Below, one piece after another: positions 35,900 to 46,836 of a DNA stretch of 64,000 nt (positions within the stretch are counted from its first letter, which is position 1; every line of letters starts with the position of its first letter). Source of the stretch: Austropuccinia psidii. Lineage: Eukaryota; Basidiomycota; Pucciniomycetes; Pucciniales; Sphaerophragmiaceae. The stretch spans positions 903,501 through 967,500 of the forward strand of contig JALGQZ010000013.1 in the NCBI GenBank assembly GCA_023105745.1. The letters are read 5' to 3'. Position numbers and translations under genes: made by a program. The notes beneath the pieces are model-generated. The model had not been told where the DNA came from and ran no database searches. It saw only the letters and a list, made by a program, of their open reading frames with translations.

Positions 35900-38823
35900 G
35901 TTATTCCACTTGGTTTCCTACTTCCTCAGATCTGGAAAGAAGAAAAAAATCAGCCTACAATCCTTTCAATGGAACTCTTCCCGTGCCCCACATGTTGAAA
36001 GAACACCATTACAGATGCCAAAGGCCATACTAATCACGGACTATTTGTCCATCAAACTACTCGTGGAAGACATTGGGCAAAGGTTTTGAAACAAGAAGAC
36101 AACAAAATAAGTCAAATCAATCAAAAAAAATTGTTAAAATCAATTCCACAAACAACTATTTAATTCACCAAAAAGGAAAAGACAACGACTTCATATTCTG
36201 ACAATGAAAATGAAAGCCTACCAGAAAGAAGTACTGAATATGAAATTATTTGTGTGTACAAAAAATTGATCTCTGCCCTCAATAATTTGCTTCTCTCTAA
36301 TTTTCTGTTTGATTTACAGGTCTTATAATGTGATTTATCATGTGGCTTCACTTAGCTTGTGGGATCGGGAAACTGAATTGCAAAAAAGCCAGGGATGATA
36401 TTCTTGAAATAGTTGAATTGGTTCCCCAAAGGTTTGGTGTTGATTCCATCTTTATTTCATCTGCTCCTCAGGATTTACCAACTATCAATAAAAGGTTAAA
36501 CCTGGAGGTGTCCCTTGAGAAATATGTTTTCTGTCCAACGTGTTTTACATTGTACAACATTGAAATAGCACCAGAAGACTGTGGGTATCAAGATTCATCA
36601 AAGAGTCAACAATGTGGTACCAGTCTATCCAAATTTAATCCCTTATTAGGATCTCTAAAAGCACAAATTTTTTGTTGAGCCTCAACCAAAGAAAAAGAAA
36701 ACACATCAAGGTTTTCTTCAGCTTTCAGGCCAGCGTCAAACAAGAATTATGATTTCAACATTTTTAATGCAAAACATAGCTGAGTTGCTGAAATGGCTCC
36801 TCAGTTTACCTATGGTTGAATAATACATTTATCAATGGGAAAATGATGTAGAAGCTCAAGATTACAATTCAATTTGTGATGTGACCCAAGGACCAGTTTG
36901 GAAAAAGCTTTTCTCATCTGATTATAAAGGCTCAGGACTTTGTTTGGGGCTTTCTCTTTTTATTGATTGGCTCAACCCACTCAAAAATGAACTTGCTGGA
37001 TGGAAATTATCAATGGGGATTATTTCTCGCGATTGCCTTAGTCTCCCACCACGTTTACAATACCAAACCCGGTATACCTGCCTTGCAGGCATTATTCCTT
37101 CCCCAAATCAACCAAAAATGATTACCATCAGCAACATTCTTACACCATTAGTAAATGAGCTGTATGAATTAAATAACTGACTCACCATCTTTACACCAAA
37201 ATATCCTCATTGATGGAAGATTGTTGTGAAATTAGTCACACTGGTCGTCAATATTGTTGCAGTTCACAAAGTAGCAGGATTCAAATCACATTCAGAAACT
37301 AAGTTTAGTTCCTGGTGTGAAATCAATGCATCACCTTGGCATAAACTCGAGCTAGGATGTCCTCGCAAAGGAATAAATGTTTTGGAAGAAGAACACCACC
37401 AGAAAGAAATGAAATCTGCATTCAGCCGAGAGAAGGTAGCGATGCGAACAGGAGTTTGCTGGTCTGAGCTCAATCATTTACCTTACTGGGACCCAGTTTT
37501 CAAAATTTCCTTAGGTGTGATGCATAATTGGTTTGAGGGTGTCCTTCAGCATCATTGTATAAGCCAGTGGGGATTTAATTCCACGAGTTCAGACAAATAT
37601 GACAATTCTGAAGCTTCGGAACCATTGCAGCAGCTAAAAGAAGAAGATACCAGAATGTCTATAGATGAGGAGCTAATCTTGGAAAGTGATGATGAGAACT
37701 TGGGCTTTCTTTCAGAAAATCTCAAGAAAAGGATTCAAGATTGAATTTACAAGGTAATTGTTCCAAAAGGAGTCACACGTATACCTCCTTTGGTTGGCAA
37801 GTCACAGATTTGGAAGCTCAAAGCAAGCAAGTGGAGCTTCTTGTTTTCAGTTTATCTCCCAATGGTATTTACTGAAGTCTTGTGGCAACTTGCAGTAAAT
37901 TATCAAACAGGAAAGTTGTTAAATTTGCTATTGAATTTGGGTTTGCTTGGGCAATTTACAAAGATTGTTGGTGCAAAAGTTGTTGAAAAGAATTATCCAG
38001 AAAGGTTTTATGAAAGCTACAGCACACATCATCACAGATCTTTCCCAAATGCAGAAATGTTCCAAATCACCACTATGCAATGCACATACCAGAGCAGCTG
38101 AAACATTGGATACCACTGATGGGAATTTCAGAACTTGCTTGAGAGCTTTCTGTTGGGGAAATTCAAAACCTCAAATAAAACTTTCTTCCAGGCTAGTATT
38201 CCTTTAGTTAATCAAATCTCTAAACCTTTTTTTTGATAATCTTACTCTTAATTACAGGTGCAATGGAGGAAACTATCATGGAAAAGTTCTTTCAAAGGCA
38301 AAGGCTTGAAGCCTTCAAGCTCAAGAAATCTCATCCTGACGAAAAAATGTCACCTAAATATCAGGAAATTAATGAAGAAGCTCATAGAGAATTGTTGGAA
38401 TACTTACAACAAAAGCACCCAGATTTACGTGACTTCCGTATACTCCCTCATCCATACTGTTCATTGGTACTTCGAAATTTTGCAATCAACTTGCAATCTC
38501 TGAACTGGCTAATGGACTTCAAACTATTAGTCAATTCTCCTAATAACTGTGTCAAGTTCAGAAGTGAAAGGAAAGAAACATTTGGATGAATTATGAAGAT
38601 CTTATATCTCAGAGAACCTGAATTTCATTCTGGTCCATTGATAGTTCTGGAGGTATATGAGGTAGTGAAAAACCAGGAATATGGTTTTGAACAAGTTAAG
38701 CCCTTTCTCGATGGCTTGGAGATTGCTCATGTTGTACCAACACAAAGGCTGTGCTTTGTGTCGGTGAGTGAGGTTTGGGGTTTTGCAGCTTATCAGCAAC
38801 TTCCAGCTTGGTCTCTAGGATGA
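35900..38823 (+). pseudogene. Tnp2-type (CACTA-like) DNA transposase, decayed
   Basis: Conserved blocks in order: a charged N-terminal part (about 35900-36310); an intron acceptor TTTACAG at about 36318; LVPQRFGVDS and SLEKYVFCPTCFTLYNIE with a following Cys pair (36340-36678); LSLFIDWLNPLKNELAG and TCLAGIIPSPNQPKM (36881-37180); HKVAGFKSHSETKFSSWC, GVCWSELNHLPYWDPVF and LGVMHNWFEGVLQHH (37226-37744); then C-terminal blocks at 37790-38101, 38270-38589 and 38593-38823. A second intron probably ends at TTACAG 38269. The order and motifs are those of basidiomycete Tnp2/Transposase_21 proteins. Several stops and frame changes make it non-functional. Confidence 0.7.
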
Positions 38824-39460
38824 AGAAAAATAAGCTTTCTTTTGCATTTTATCAATAGGTTTGTTGGTCTTGAAAGAAATCAAGTTTGCGCTTCAAGCTC
38901 ACTTCTGATTCTCTTATCTTTCTCAAAGTTTATGTATGTATTTATGAAATGATCATGTTGATTGAATTTTCGAATTTGAAAAACCATTATCATTTTATGA
39001 ATTGGATAAGAACTTGTAGGCTTTGGCTTTGATAAAACCATGAGAAATGAAAAATCCAAAAAATATTTACAAAACAATGTGGTAATTTACACAGTTTGCC
39101 AAACTCAGAAGATAATGATTCAGATATTAACCCAAAAACAATTCACAAAGAATTTGTATTCAAAAGTAAAGCATGTCTAATTTATTCAAAGCAGGCCAGA
39201 ATCATCTACAAAAGTATGTAAAACTCTTCTAATAACACTCATTCTTCCAATCACCATTTTAAAATTCAACTCTTTGTATGTTGAAGCTAAAGTGCTGTCA
39301 ATAAATTTAATTAATGCATGAATCTCAAGCATTTGGGATTTATTTTTGACCCCATGAGATTCTAAGACAGTGCTGGATTCGCCCATTCAAAGATAGCTAT
39401 TTCAGTGCCTATCTTTGTCATGATTATATTCCGACCATTTCAAAACAAAGATTGTACTGT
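38824..39460. other. Spacer between transposase and B2
   Basis: AT-rich. A 66-codon minus-strand frame at 39186-39386 might be the tail of the minus-strand gene that lies beyond B2, but I cannot support it. Confidence 0.3.
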
Positions 39461-39465
39461 ACCTA
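39461..39465. repeat. Target-site duplication accta (left of B2)
   Basis: ACCTA immediately before the B2 5' LTR; it recurs at 46832-46836 after the 3' LTR. Confidence 0.95.
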
Positions 39466-40959
39466 TGTCAGCCTGTGACTCAAAACAGAGCACCAGCATG
39501 ACATCCAACATACCATAAGTAATGGTATGAGGAGTATTGGACAAATATAGCCAATACAAGTAGATTATAAAGAGGAAACCTCCTCAAATATAATAAGAAA
39601 GGACAAAGATATGCCCTATCAAAGATAAGACCAAATAAGCAAAAACTCTTATTCTAGCCTCTTATCTAACTTATACATATTTCATGAAACCCCAACCAGA
39701 ATGGTTTTTTCTTGAAGCTCTAAGGGAGAGCTATCCAATGGTATCATCTATTCATCTGTAGCACTCCTAAATCAGGAGATACCATTATACCACCTTTTTT
39801 CACCAACAACCCCTCAAAGGTGTAGGAGGGCTTGTACAAAACTGTACAAAAGTATAACCAAATTAAAGATATAAACAAGAGCTTTAATTTGAGATACATT
39901 AGACCTCTGTATCTCTTAAATTGACTGAGGGATCTTGGTTCAAAGGTTTAACAACCAAAAATACAGATATTCTGAAAACAAGAAAGTAAACAAACCCCTG
40001 TATCTTTGGCATACACTCATACAACTGTACAGTGTAATATACCAAACTGTAGAGCTAATCAAGCCCTACAAAACTGTATCATCAGAATACAGATATCTTC
40101 CAAATTGGAGAAGATATCTGGCATGGAAGTTTTTGAAGCCTCATACTGATGTACAAAATTACATCCAAAAACTTAAAACCCTTATAACTTTTGCTATTTG
40201 AAAGAAGGGTAAACATGAAGCATACCAAATTGAAGAGCTCATTAAGCCCTTCAATTCTGTGCTCTTGGTTTCTTGATATCTCAAAAACTGACTAAGATAT
40301 CTTGGTTGGAAGTATTTTGACCAATACTGGTCTGTACCAAACCTGTACCAACCAGTACTGGCTTGATACTTGAAATAATGGTTGTTTAAAGCTTAAACCC
40401 GCCCAGAATGACTAATATTAGTCATCCAGACACTCTGGACACGTCACAATGGTGCTGACGTGGCCTGTGAAAAGTTTTTTCACCCTGTATTGATCCAGAA
40501 TGATCATTTGTGGTCCAAAAACCACAATTCTGACTATGCTGACGTCAGAATTGATGGTACAGAACCACAACCCAGCCTCCAGAGTGAAAATTTTCACTCT
40601 GTAGACGTGTGAAGAGCCTACCAGTCTTTCACAGTCCTCAGAGGAGATAAAAGCAGGTCTTTCCTCACTGGAAAAGACTCATCTTATCATGAATTAACAT
40701 CCTTACGTAGTAAAACTGTCTTATACCAGTAGTACTCTTAGGATTATATTGATATAATTAAAATAATTAATTATTGTAGTGTTTCTTTACAGTCAAAGAT
40801 ATTAGAGCATTGCAACCCAGGTCCTCAATAGACTCATCACCACTGTTATCACATAGCAGTAGGACCTGAAGATTTGATTTATTACTTTTTTGTGTGTCAC
40901 AGTCATAGTGCTAGCTTGTATTTACTATTTTTAAGCTACTACATAGACTCACCCTGACA
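39466..40959 (+). repeat. B2 5' LTR
   Basis: 1494 bp, from TGTCAGCCTGTGACTC to AGACTCACCCTGACA. The 88-codon open frame inside (39935-40201) also occurs in the other LTR and has no coding character. Confidence 0.95.
40441..40547. promoter_or_regulatory. Cluster of CRE-like ACGT sites in B2 LTR
   Basis: ACGTCAC (40441-40447), TGACGTGG (40456-40463) and the perfect CRE palindrome TGACGTCA (40540-40547) lie 90-200 bases upstream of a TATA-like GATAAAAG (about 40646). These fit binding by ATF/CREB-type bZIP factors. The same cluster is in the 3' LTR. Confidence 0.45.
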
Positions 40960-40962
40960 TTT

Positions 40963-40978
40963 TGGGGGCCTGGCCGTC
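40963..40978 (+). promoter_or_regulatory. B2 primer binding site
   Basis: TGGGGGCCTGGCCGTC, three bases after the LTR end. It shares 15 of 16 bases with the A2 site although the LTRs are unrelated. Confidence 0.6.
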
Positions 40979-41214
40979 GTTTTAACCTATTCTGGACCTA
41001 TTTTGGCGATTTTTGGATCATTTTCACTATTTTTGAAGGTTTTTTACTATAAAAGTAAGTACAATTTCGAGTTTTTTTCATTTTTTAACTAATTTTCATC
41101 TCTTATATTATAAAAATATAATATATATTTTTTATATATTGTATTTTATCAAAATATATTAAATAATATATTTTATTTTATTCTTGAGTATTTATACTCT
41201 TCAAAGCTTTATAT

Positions 41215-42055
41215 TGCAATTTTCACGAAAATTAATAATAATAAATAATTATTATTAATTTTTCAAATTTATTTTTATATACAAACAGTATATTTAAATA
41301 ATAAAACATTATTTTTTACCAAATTGTGTAGAAATTAATTTAAATCATAATATTTATTGTAAATCAACAATAAATATTGGAATAATAATTTTATTATTTC
41401 AATTCTTTAATATTCAAATTGAATATTATTGAAGAAGATCTTTTTTTACTCAAGTTGAGGAAAAATTGATCAAAATTTTCTTTTTTTGATAAATAATCAA
41501 AAAAAAAATCTTAATAATAATAAGTCATTATTATCAATTTACCACGAAAATTGATAATAATAAGTAATTATTATTAACTTCTCAAACTTATTTTTATATA
41601 CAAATAGTATATTTAAATAGAAAGTATAATTAATTTTTACCAAATTGTGTAAAATTAATTTAAATCATAATATTTATTGTAAACCAACAATAAATATTTA
41701 GATAATAATCTTATTATTATTTCAATTCTTTAATATTCAAATTGAATATTATTGAAGAAGAATCTTTCTACTCAAGTTGAGGAAAAATTCATCAATTTGA
41801 ATAATAATAAGTAATTATTATTAACTTCCCAAACTTATTTTTATATACAAATAGTATATTTAAATAGAAAGTATAATTAATTTTTACCAAATTGTGTAAA
41901 ATTAATTTAAATCATAATATTTATTGTAAACCAACAATAAATATTTAAATAATAATTTTATTATTATTTCAATTCTTTAATATTCAAATTGAATATTATT
42001 GAAGAAGAATCCTTTCTACTCAAGTTAAGGAAAAATTCATCAATTTTTTTTAAAT
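41215..42055. repeat. Triplicated AT-rich repeat with hairpins in B2 leader
   Basis: Three successive copies of a 250-320 bp unit (anchors TATATACAAAYAGTATATTT at about 41277, 41596 and 41843). Each contains a hairpin TATTTATTGT-loop-ACAATAAATA and the near-perfect palindrome AATATTCAAATTGAATATT. The region lies between PBS and ORF1. An AAAT microsatellite follows at about 42050-42085. Confidence 0.75.
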
Positions 42056-42408
42056 AAAAAAATAAATAAATAAATAAATAAAAATAAGTAAATAACTTAT
42101 CAATAATATTCAAGTTTAATAATATAAACTTTTAATATTAACTACTTTACTTATAAAAATAAGTGAAACAAAACTGTTATTTCTTCAAAAAATAAAAAAT
42201 AAAATAATAATAATAATAAATAATTAAAACTCAAATATCAAACCAAACTCAGAAGAAATAACAGTAAGGAATTGGAAATTTTGTTTATTCAAATTGAATT
42301 ACAAACCTTCTCCATTTTCTTTCAAAGTGGAAAAAATACATTCCATTTGAGACAAAATCACAGTGAAATTCATCTGTACTAGCCTCAAAGACAAGGAGGA
42401 AGTACTAA

Positions 42409-42833
42409 CTCCCAAGCAAATTGCCAAGGAGTATAAAGCAGAAATCAGTCCAAGGGCCTTTTAAAGGTAAAGAAACCTTGGAAAATACAGAATTTTTGTC
42501 TTTTGTCATTTTTTAACATGACAACTCCATTTCTCAGAGATCTTGGATACCCAAGAAATCAGCCAGAAATCTGGCAAAGAAGAAACAGAGGGAGAAGGCC
42601 ACCCCCTTCTGGATCAAATAACCAACAAAGGACTTATTATCAGGAAACTCCTGCTCAAAGTCCCACCCCAAACCAAATCCAGCCCAGTCCAACAAAAAAA
42701 TTGGACAGATGCAGGGAAAATAACTCATATTCATGTACTCCTAAAAGGATTTTCCACATGGAGTATGGACAACAAAACCTTAACCATGGGAGTATCATGG
42801 AAGGAAATTGGAATAATGAGGCAAAAAATATGA
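42409..42833 (+). pseudogene. B2 ORF1 remnant, spliced N-terminal Gag-like protein
   Basis: A short upstream stretch (after TAA 42406) ends at donor AAAG|GTAAAG (42467). An intron of 71 bases ends at TTTCTCAG (42537). The next frame (mod-3 frame 0) runs to TGA 42831-42833 and contains LLKGFSTWSMDNKTLTMGVS, homologous to the WSMDNK region of B1 ORF1. The junction splits a codon after base 1, as in A1, A2 and B1. It overlaps the Gag ORF in the -1 relation. The upstream exon looks truncated. Confidence 0.5.
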
Positions 42834-45313
42834 GTCAATCTTATTACTTGCCAAAAGATTCTGGAAGAAATGAAAAGTTGGAATCTCAACAGCCATTTCA
42901 TACTCTCAGAAGAGACTTGAATCAGAGGGAATCAAACAGAAATCCAAGCCATAGAGAATTCTTGGCATATGGAAGAGCCCAATCTGATTCAGGAACACCA
43001 AGGCATGGAAGAAGAAATTCCATCTTTACCACATCAGTCCAACAGCTACAGGACTTGAAATCCAAAGGACAATATTTCCAGGACTCTCCAGTCATCCCTG
43101 GTGGTTTCCAGCAGAGGACATGGAGCCCTAGTAGAAAACAAGAATTCTTTCAGGAAGGAGAAGATAGAATCAGATCCTTTGATGAAACAATGAATAAAAT
43201 TAGCCCAAGAGGAACACAAATCCTAAAAAACACTGTACCTACCAATAGTGTTAGCTCAGAATCAATTGATCCTCAGCTTAAGCCTATTGATGATAAAATA
43301 CCCCCTCAAAAATTTGAAACCACAGATTCCAGAGGTAGTAGTTTCATATGGTCCAACATGGGTAAATTCATGGATTGGACATATGATCATGTTCAAGAAG
43401 TGACTTCAGAAATGAAAACACTCAAGGAAGAAAATTCCTTCCAAGCAACAGTCATAGAAAACTTGAACACAAATCTATCCAGAATCTGGGCAGAATTTGA
43501 AACTAAAAACAAACAGTTGAACTCAATACTAGAGGAACAACAAGCTGTGAGAAGAGATTTAAGAAATATCCAATATCAACAGGAAATCCTGGAAAAAGAA
43601 GTGGATTTTCTCTATAAAAAGGAGGAAAAAGAAGATAATTTCTTCCCTCAAACAACTCAAGATGATAAACCAATCACCAAAGTAAAAGAGGAAGAATCAG
43701 AAAACCAAGCTCCTGAATCCCAGGATCCAAAGTTAAGGTCTGAGTCTATTTACCAAGATGGTGAGAACCTCAGTTACTCTGAGAAACAAGCATTGAAGCA
43801 ATTACCTGATGTGGTAAATTGGCCTAAATTCTCAGGAATTGGAGAATATGATCATATGGAGCTTATTGATTATATTAATGGACTTTTTGTTGATGTACCA
43901 AAGATACCAGACTACTGGATCACCACAAGACTCAACACTGCATTCAGAGGCCATGCAAATATATGGTACACTGAAATGAAAGAGATACATGGTAGGAAAA
44001 GCTGGCCATGGTGGAGAAACCAAATAATACAAAAGTACAGCAATGGTACTTGGATTTGGCAAAAAACCATCTCTTTTGAGAGTGACAGATACTCTACAGA
44101 AAAAGACCCTTATGAATGGTGTCTTAAACAAACCAAAAGACTCAAATCTATTGATCCAAACATGACAATAGAGATGAGAAATCATAAGATTCTGACAAAA
44201 CTTCCAGGAGACTTAGAACATGCAGTAAAGTGCAGATGCAGCAAAATAAGCAGCATTGATGACATAGCAAATGTCATACAAGATGTCAGAAAAAAGACAT
44301 CAATTGGCAGTAGTTCACCCTATAGGTCACATGATAGCAGAGAAAAACCAAAGATACTCATGGAAAAAGACCTCAACCCTACTAATGGTGAAGAAGCACC
44401 AAGGAGAAGGAACACATGCCATAACTGTGGATCACCTGACCACTATGCAAATAATTGTCCCAAGGGAAAAATGAAAATATTTGCAATAGAGGAAGAGTCA
44501 GTAGAAGAACACATGGAGTACAAATCTGACTCTGACAGCATGGGAAATGGGCTAAGACAGGATTCAGAAAGTGGATCAGAGCCTATTGAACAATATTTAT
44601 TAGAGTATGAGGATGAGAAAACAGAATCAGTCCTAGGAAACTCTTTGAAACCAGAACTCATTCAACCCAAAAATGGTGAAGACAGAAGTGGCAGAACCAT
44701 TGACGCTAAAGAGTATTTGGAAGTACCCAAAACTGGTATGGCCTTTATTCATGGAGCAAAATCAAAGCTTGATGTGTACATTGAAAATAAAAAGCATCCT
44801 TTGATTTTTGACACAGGAGCAAATTGCTCAGTAGTAGCCAAAGAATACTTGGACAGACACTTTCCAATGTGGAATGCAGAGATAATTTTAACAAAAGCAA
44901 GAAGCTTTAAAAGTGCTGCAGGCAAAATGAAGTCACTTGGAATAATCCAAAAAATAATTATAATACCACACAAAATGGGAAACCTCAGATTACACATTGA
45001 ATTTGTGGTACTTGAAAATGCTAACTTTGATGGATTTTTAATGGGTACAGAGTACCATAGAATCTATGGCATAAGCATACATAATTCCCTAGAGAATTAC
45101 TTGATAATTGGGCAAGACAAACACAGAAAGTTCTACTTTGAAACTGACAACCCCAATCAAATAAAAAGATATTCCAATAGGGATTATTTAACAGAAAGAA
45201 GGAATAAACCACCAGAGAAAGACCAATGGGTAAAGCTGGATGATGTTTCAGATAAAGATTCTTTTTTGAAAGGATCAAGAGCCTCCATAAGGACAAAAGA
45301 GTCTCATCAATGA
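42518..45313 (+). CDS. B2 Gag-protease polyprotein, fused to the last codons of pol
   Basis: 931 aa from ATG 42518. If the intron is removed that ATG is lost and the frame is entered from ORF1, so the true start is unsure. Residues 1-230 are Gln/Asn/Arg-rich. A coiled coil lies at about 270-370. The capsid is at about 430-590 (WPKFSGIGEYDHMELIDYI, RKSWPWWRNQIIQKYSNG, PGDLEHAVKCRC). The zinc knuckle CHNCGSPDHYANNC is at about 633 and an acidic linker follows. The aspartic protease is at about 750-880 with intact FDTGANCSV. The last residues, ending ASIRTKESHQ, match the pol C-terminus of B1 (ASRRTERCHK). It is the structural and maturation part of a particle, without replication enzymes. Confidence 0.9.
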   Translation: MTTPFLRDLGYPRNQPEIWQRRNRGRRPPPSGSNNQQRTYYQETPAQSPTPNQIQPSPTKKLDRCRENNSYSCTPKRIFHMEYGQQNLNHGSIMEGNWNNEAKNMSQSYYLPKDSGRNEKLESQQPFHTLRRDLNQRESNRNPSHREFLAYGRAQSDSGTPRHGRRNSIFTTSVQQLQDLKSKGQYFQDSPVIPGGFQQRTWSPSRKQEFFQEGEDRIRSFDETMNKISPRGTQILKNTVPTNSVSSESIDPQLKPIDDKIPPQKFETTDSRGSSFIWSNMGKFMDWTYDHVQEVTSEMKTLKEENSFQATVIENLNTNLSRIWAEFETKNKQLNSILEEQQAVRRDLRNIQYQQEILEKEVDFLYKKEEKEDNFFPQTTQDDKPITKVKEEESENQAPESQDPKLRSESIYQDGENLSYSEKQALKQLPDVVNWPKFSGIGEYDHMELIDYINGLFVDVPKIPDYWITTRLNTAFRGHANIWYTEMKEIHGRKSWPWWRNQIIQKYSNGTWIWQKTISFESDRYSTEKDPYEWCLKQTKRLKSIDPNMTIEMRNHKILTKLPGDLEHAVKCRCSKISSIDDIANVIQDVRKKTSIGSSSPYRSHDSREKPKILMEKDLNPTNGEEAPRRRNTCHNCGSPDHYANNCPKGKMKIFAIEEESVEEHMEYKSDSDSMGNGLRQDSESGSEPIEQYLLEYEDEKTESVLGNSLKPELIQPKNGEDRSGRTIDAKEYLEVPKTGMAFIHGAKSKLDVYIENKKHPLIFDTGANCSVVAKEYLDRHFPMWNAEIILTKARSFKSAAGKMKSLGIIQKIIIIPHKMGNLRLHIEFVVLENANFDGFLMGTEYHRIYGISIHNSLENYLIIGQDKHRKFYFETDNPNQIKRYSNRDYLTERRNKPPEKDQWVKLDDVSDKDSFLKGSRASIRTKESHQ

Positions 45314-45325
45314 TGAGCCTTTTTT

Positions 45326-45335
45326 GGAGGGAGGG
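45326..45335 (+). promoter_or_regulatory. B2 polypurine tract
   Basis: GGAGGGAGGG two bases before the 3' LTR. Confidence 0.7.
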
Positions 45336-45337
45336 TA

Positions 45338-46831
45338 TGTCAGCCTGTGACTCAAAACAGAGCACCAGCATGACATCCAACATACCATAAGTAATGGTAT
45401 GAGGAGTATTGGACAAATATAGCCAATACAAGTAGATTATAAAGAGGAAACCTCCTCAAATATAATAAGAAAGGACAAAGATATGCCCTATCAAAGATAA
45501 GACCAAATAAGCAAAAACTCTTATTCTAGCCTCTTATCTAACTTATACATATTTCATGAAACCCCAACCAGAATGGTTTTTTCTTGAAGCTCTAAGGGAG
45601 AGCTATCCAATGGTATCATCTATTCATCTGTAGCACTCCTAAATCAGGAGATACCATTATACCACCTTTTTTCACCAACAACCCCTCAAAGGTGTAGGAG
45701 GGCTTGTACAAAACTGTACAAAAGTATAACCAAATTAAAGATATAAACAAGAGCTTTAATTTGAGATACATTAGACCTCTGTATCTCTTAAATTGACTGA
45801 GGGATCTTGGTTCAAAGGTTTAACAACCAAAAATACAGATATTCTGAAAACAAGAAAGTAAACAAACCCCTGTATCTTTGGCATACACTCATACAACTGT
45901 ACAGTGTAATATACCAAACTGTAGAGCTAATCAAGCCCTACAAAACTGTATCATCAGAATACAGATATCTTCCAAATTGGAGAAGATATCTGGCATGGAA
46001 GTTTTTGAAGCCTCATACTGATGTACAAAATTACATCCAAAAACTTAAAACCCTTATAACTTTTGCTATTTGAAAGAAGGGTAAACATGAAGCATACCAA
46101 ATTGAAGAGCTCATTAAGCCCTTCAATTCTGTGCTCTTGGTTTCTTGATATCTCAAAAACTGACTAAGATATCTTGGTTGGAAGTATTTTGACCAATACT
46201 GGTCTGTACCAAACCTGTACCAACCAGCACTGGCTTGATACTTGAAATAATGGTTGTTTAAAGCTTAAACCCGCCCAGAATGACTAATATTAGTCATCCA
46301 GACACTCTGGACACGTCACAATGGTGCTGACGTGGCCTGTGAAAAGTTTTTTCACCCTGTATTGATCCAGAATGATCATTTGTGGTCCAAAAACCACAAT
46401 TCTGACTATGCTGACGTCAGAATTGATGGTACAGAACCACAACCCAGCCTCCAGAGTGAAAATTTTCACTCTGTAGACGTGTGAAGAGCCTACCAGTCTT
46501 TCACAGTCCTCATAGGAGATAAAAGCAGGTCTTTCCTCACTGGAAAAGACTCATCTTATCATGAATTAACATCCTTACGTAGTAAAACTGTCTTATACCA
46601 GTAGTACTCTTAGGATTATATTGATATAATTAAAATAATTAATTATTGTAGTGTTTCTTTACAGTCAAAGATATTAGAGCATTGCAACCCAGGTCCTCAA
46701 TAGACTCATCACCACTGTTATCACATAGCAGTAGGACCTGAAGATTTGATTTATTACTTTTTTGTGTGTCACAGTCATAGTGCTAGCTTGTATTTACTAT
46801 TTTTAAGCTACTACATAGACTCACCCTGACA
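45338..46831 (+). repeat. B2 3' LTR
   Basis: 1494 bp; two differences from the 5' LTR by eye. The CRE-like cluster is repeated here. Confidence 0.95.
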
Positions 46832-46836
46832 ACCTA
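46832..46836. repeat. Target-site duplication accta (right of B2)
   Basis: The right copy of ACCTA. Confidence 0.95.

Larger units (their letters stand above)
39466..46831 (+). mobile_element. Element B2, young non-autonomous LTR retrotransposon (Gag-protease only)
   Basis: 7366 bp with two 1494-bp LTRs that I find differing at only two positions (40358 region T/C; 40632 region G/T), a 5-bp duplication (ACCTA), PBS and PPT. The sole long ORF encodes Gag and protease. RT, RNase H, integrase and chromodomain are absent, and the ORF joins straight to the last pol codons. It must be mobilised by a related full-length element. Confidence 0.95.

Noticed and set aside
39935..40201. 88-codon ORF, present identically at 45807-46073
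   Set aside because: It lies inside the two LTRs of B2, and the identity is due to LTR duplication. No coding signature was seen.
42050..42085. AAAT tandem run as a possible regulatory array
   Set aside because: A plain microsatellite at the end of the leader repeats.
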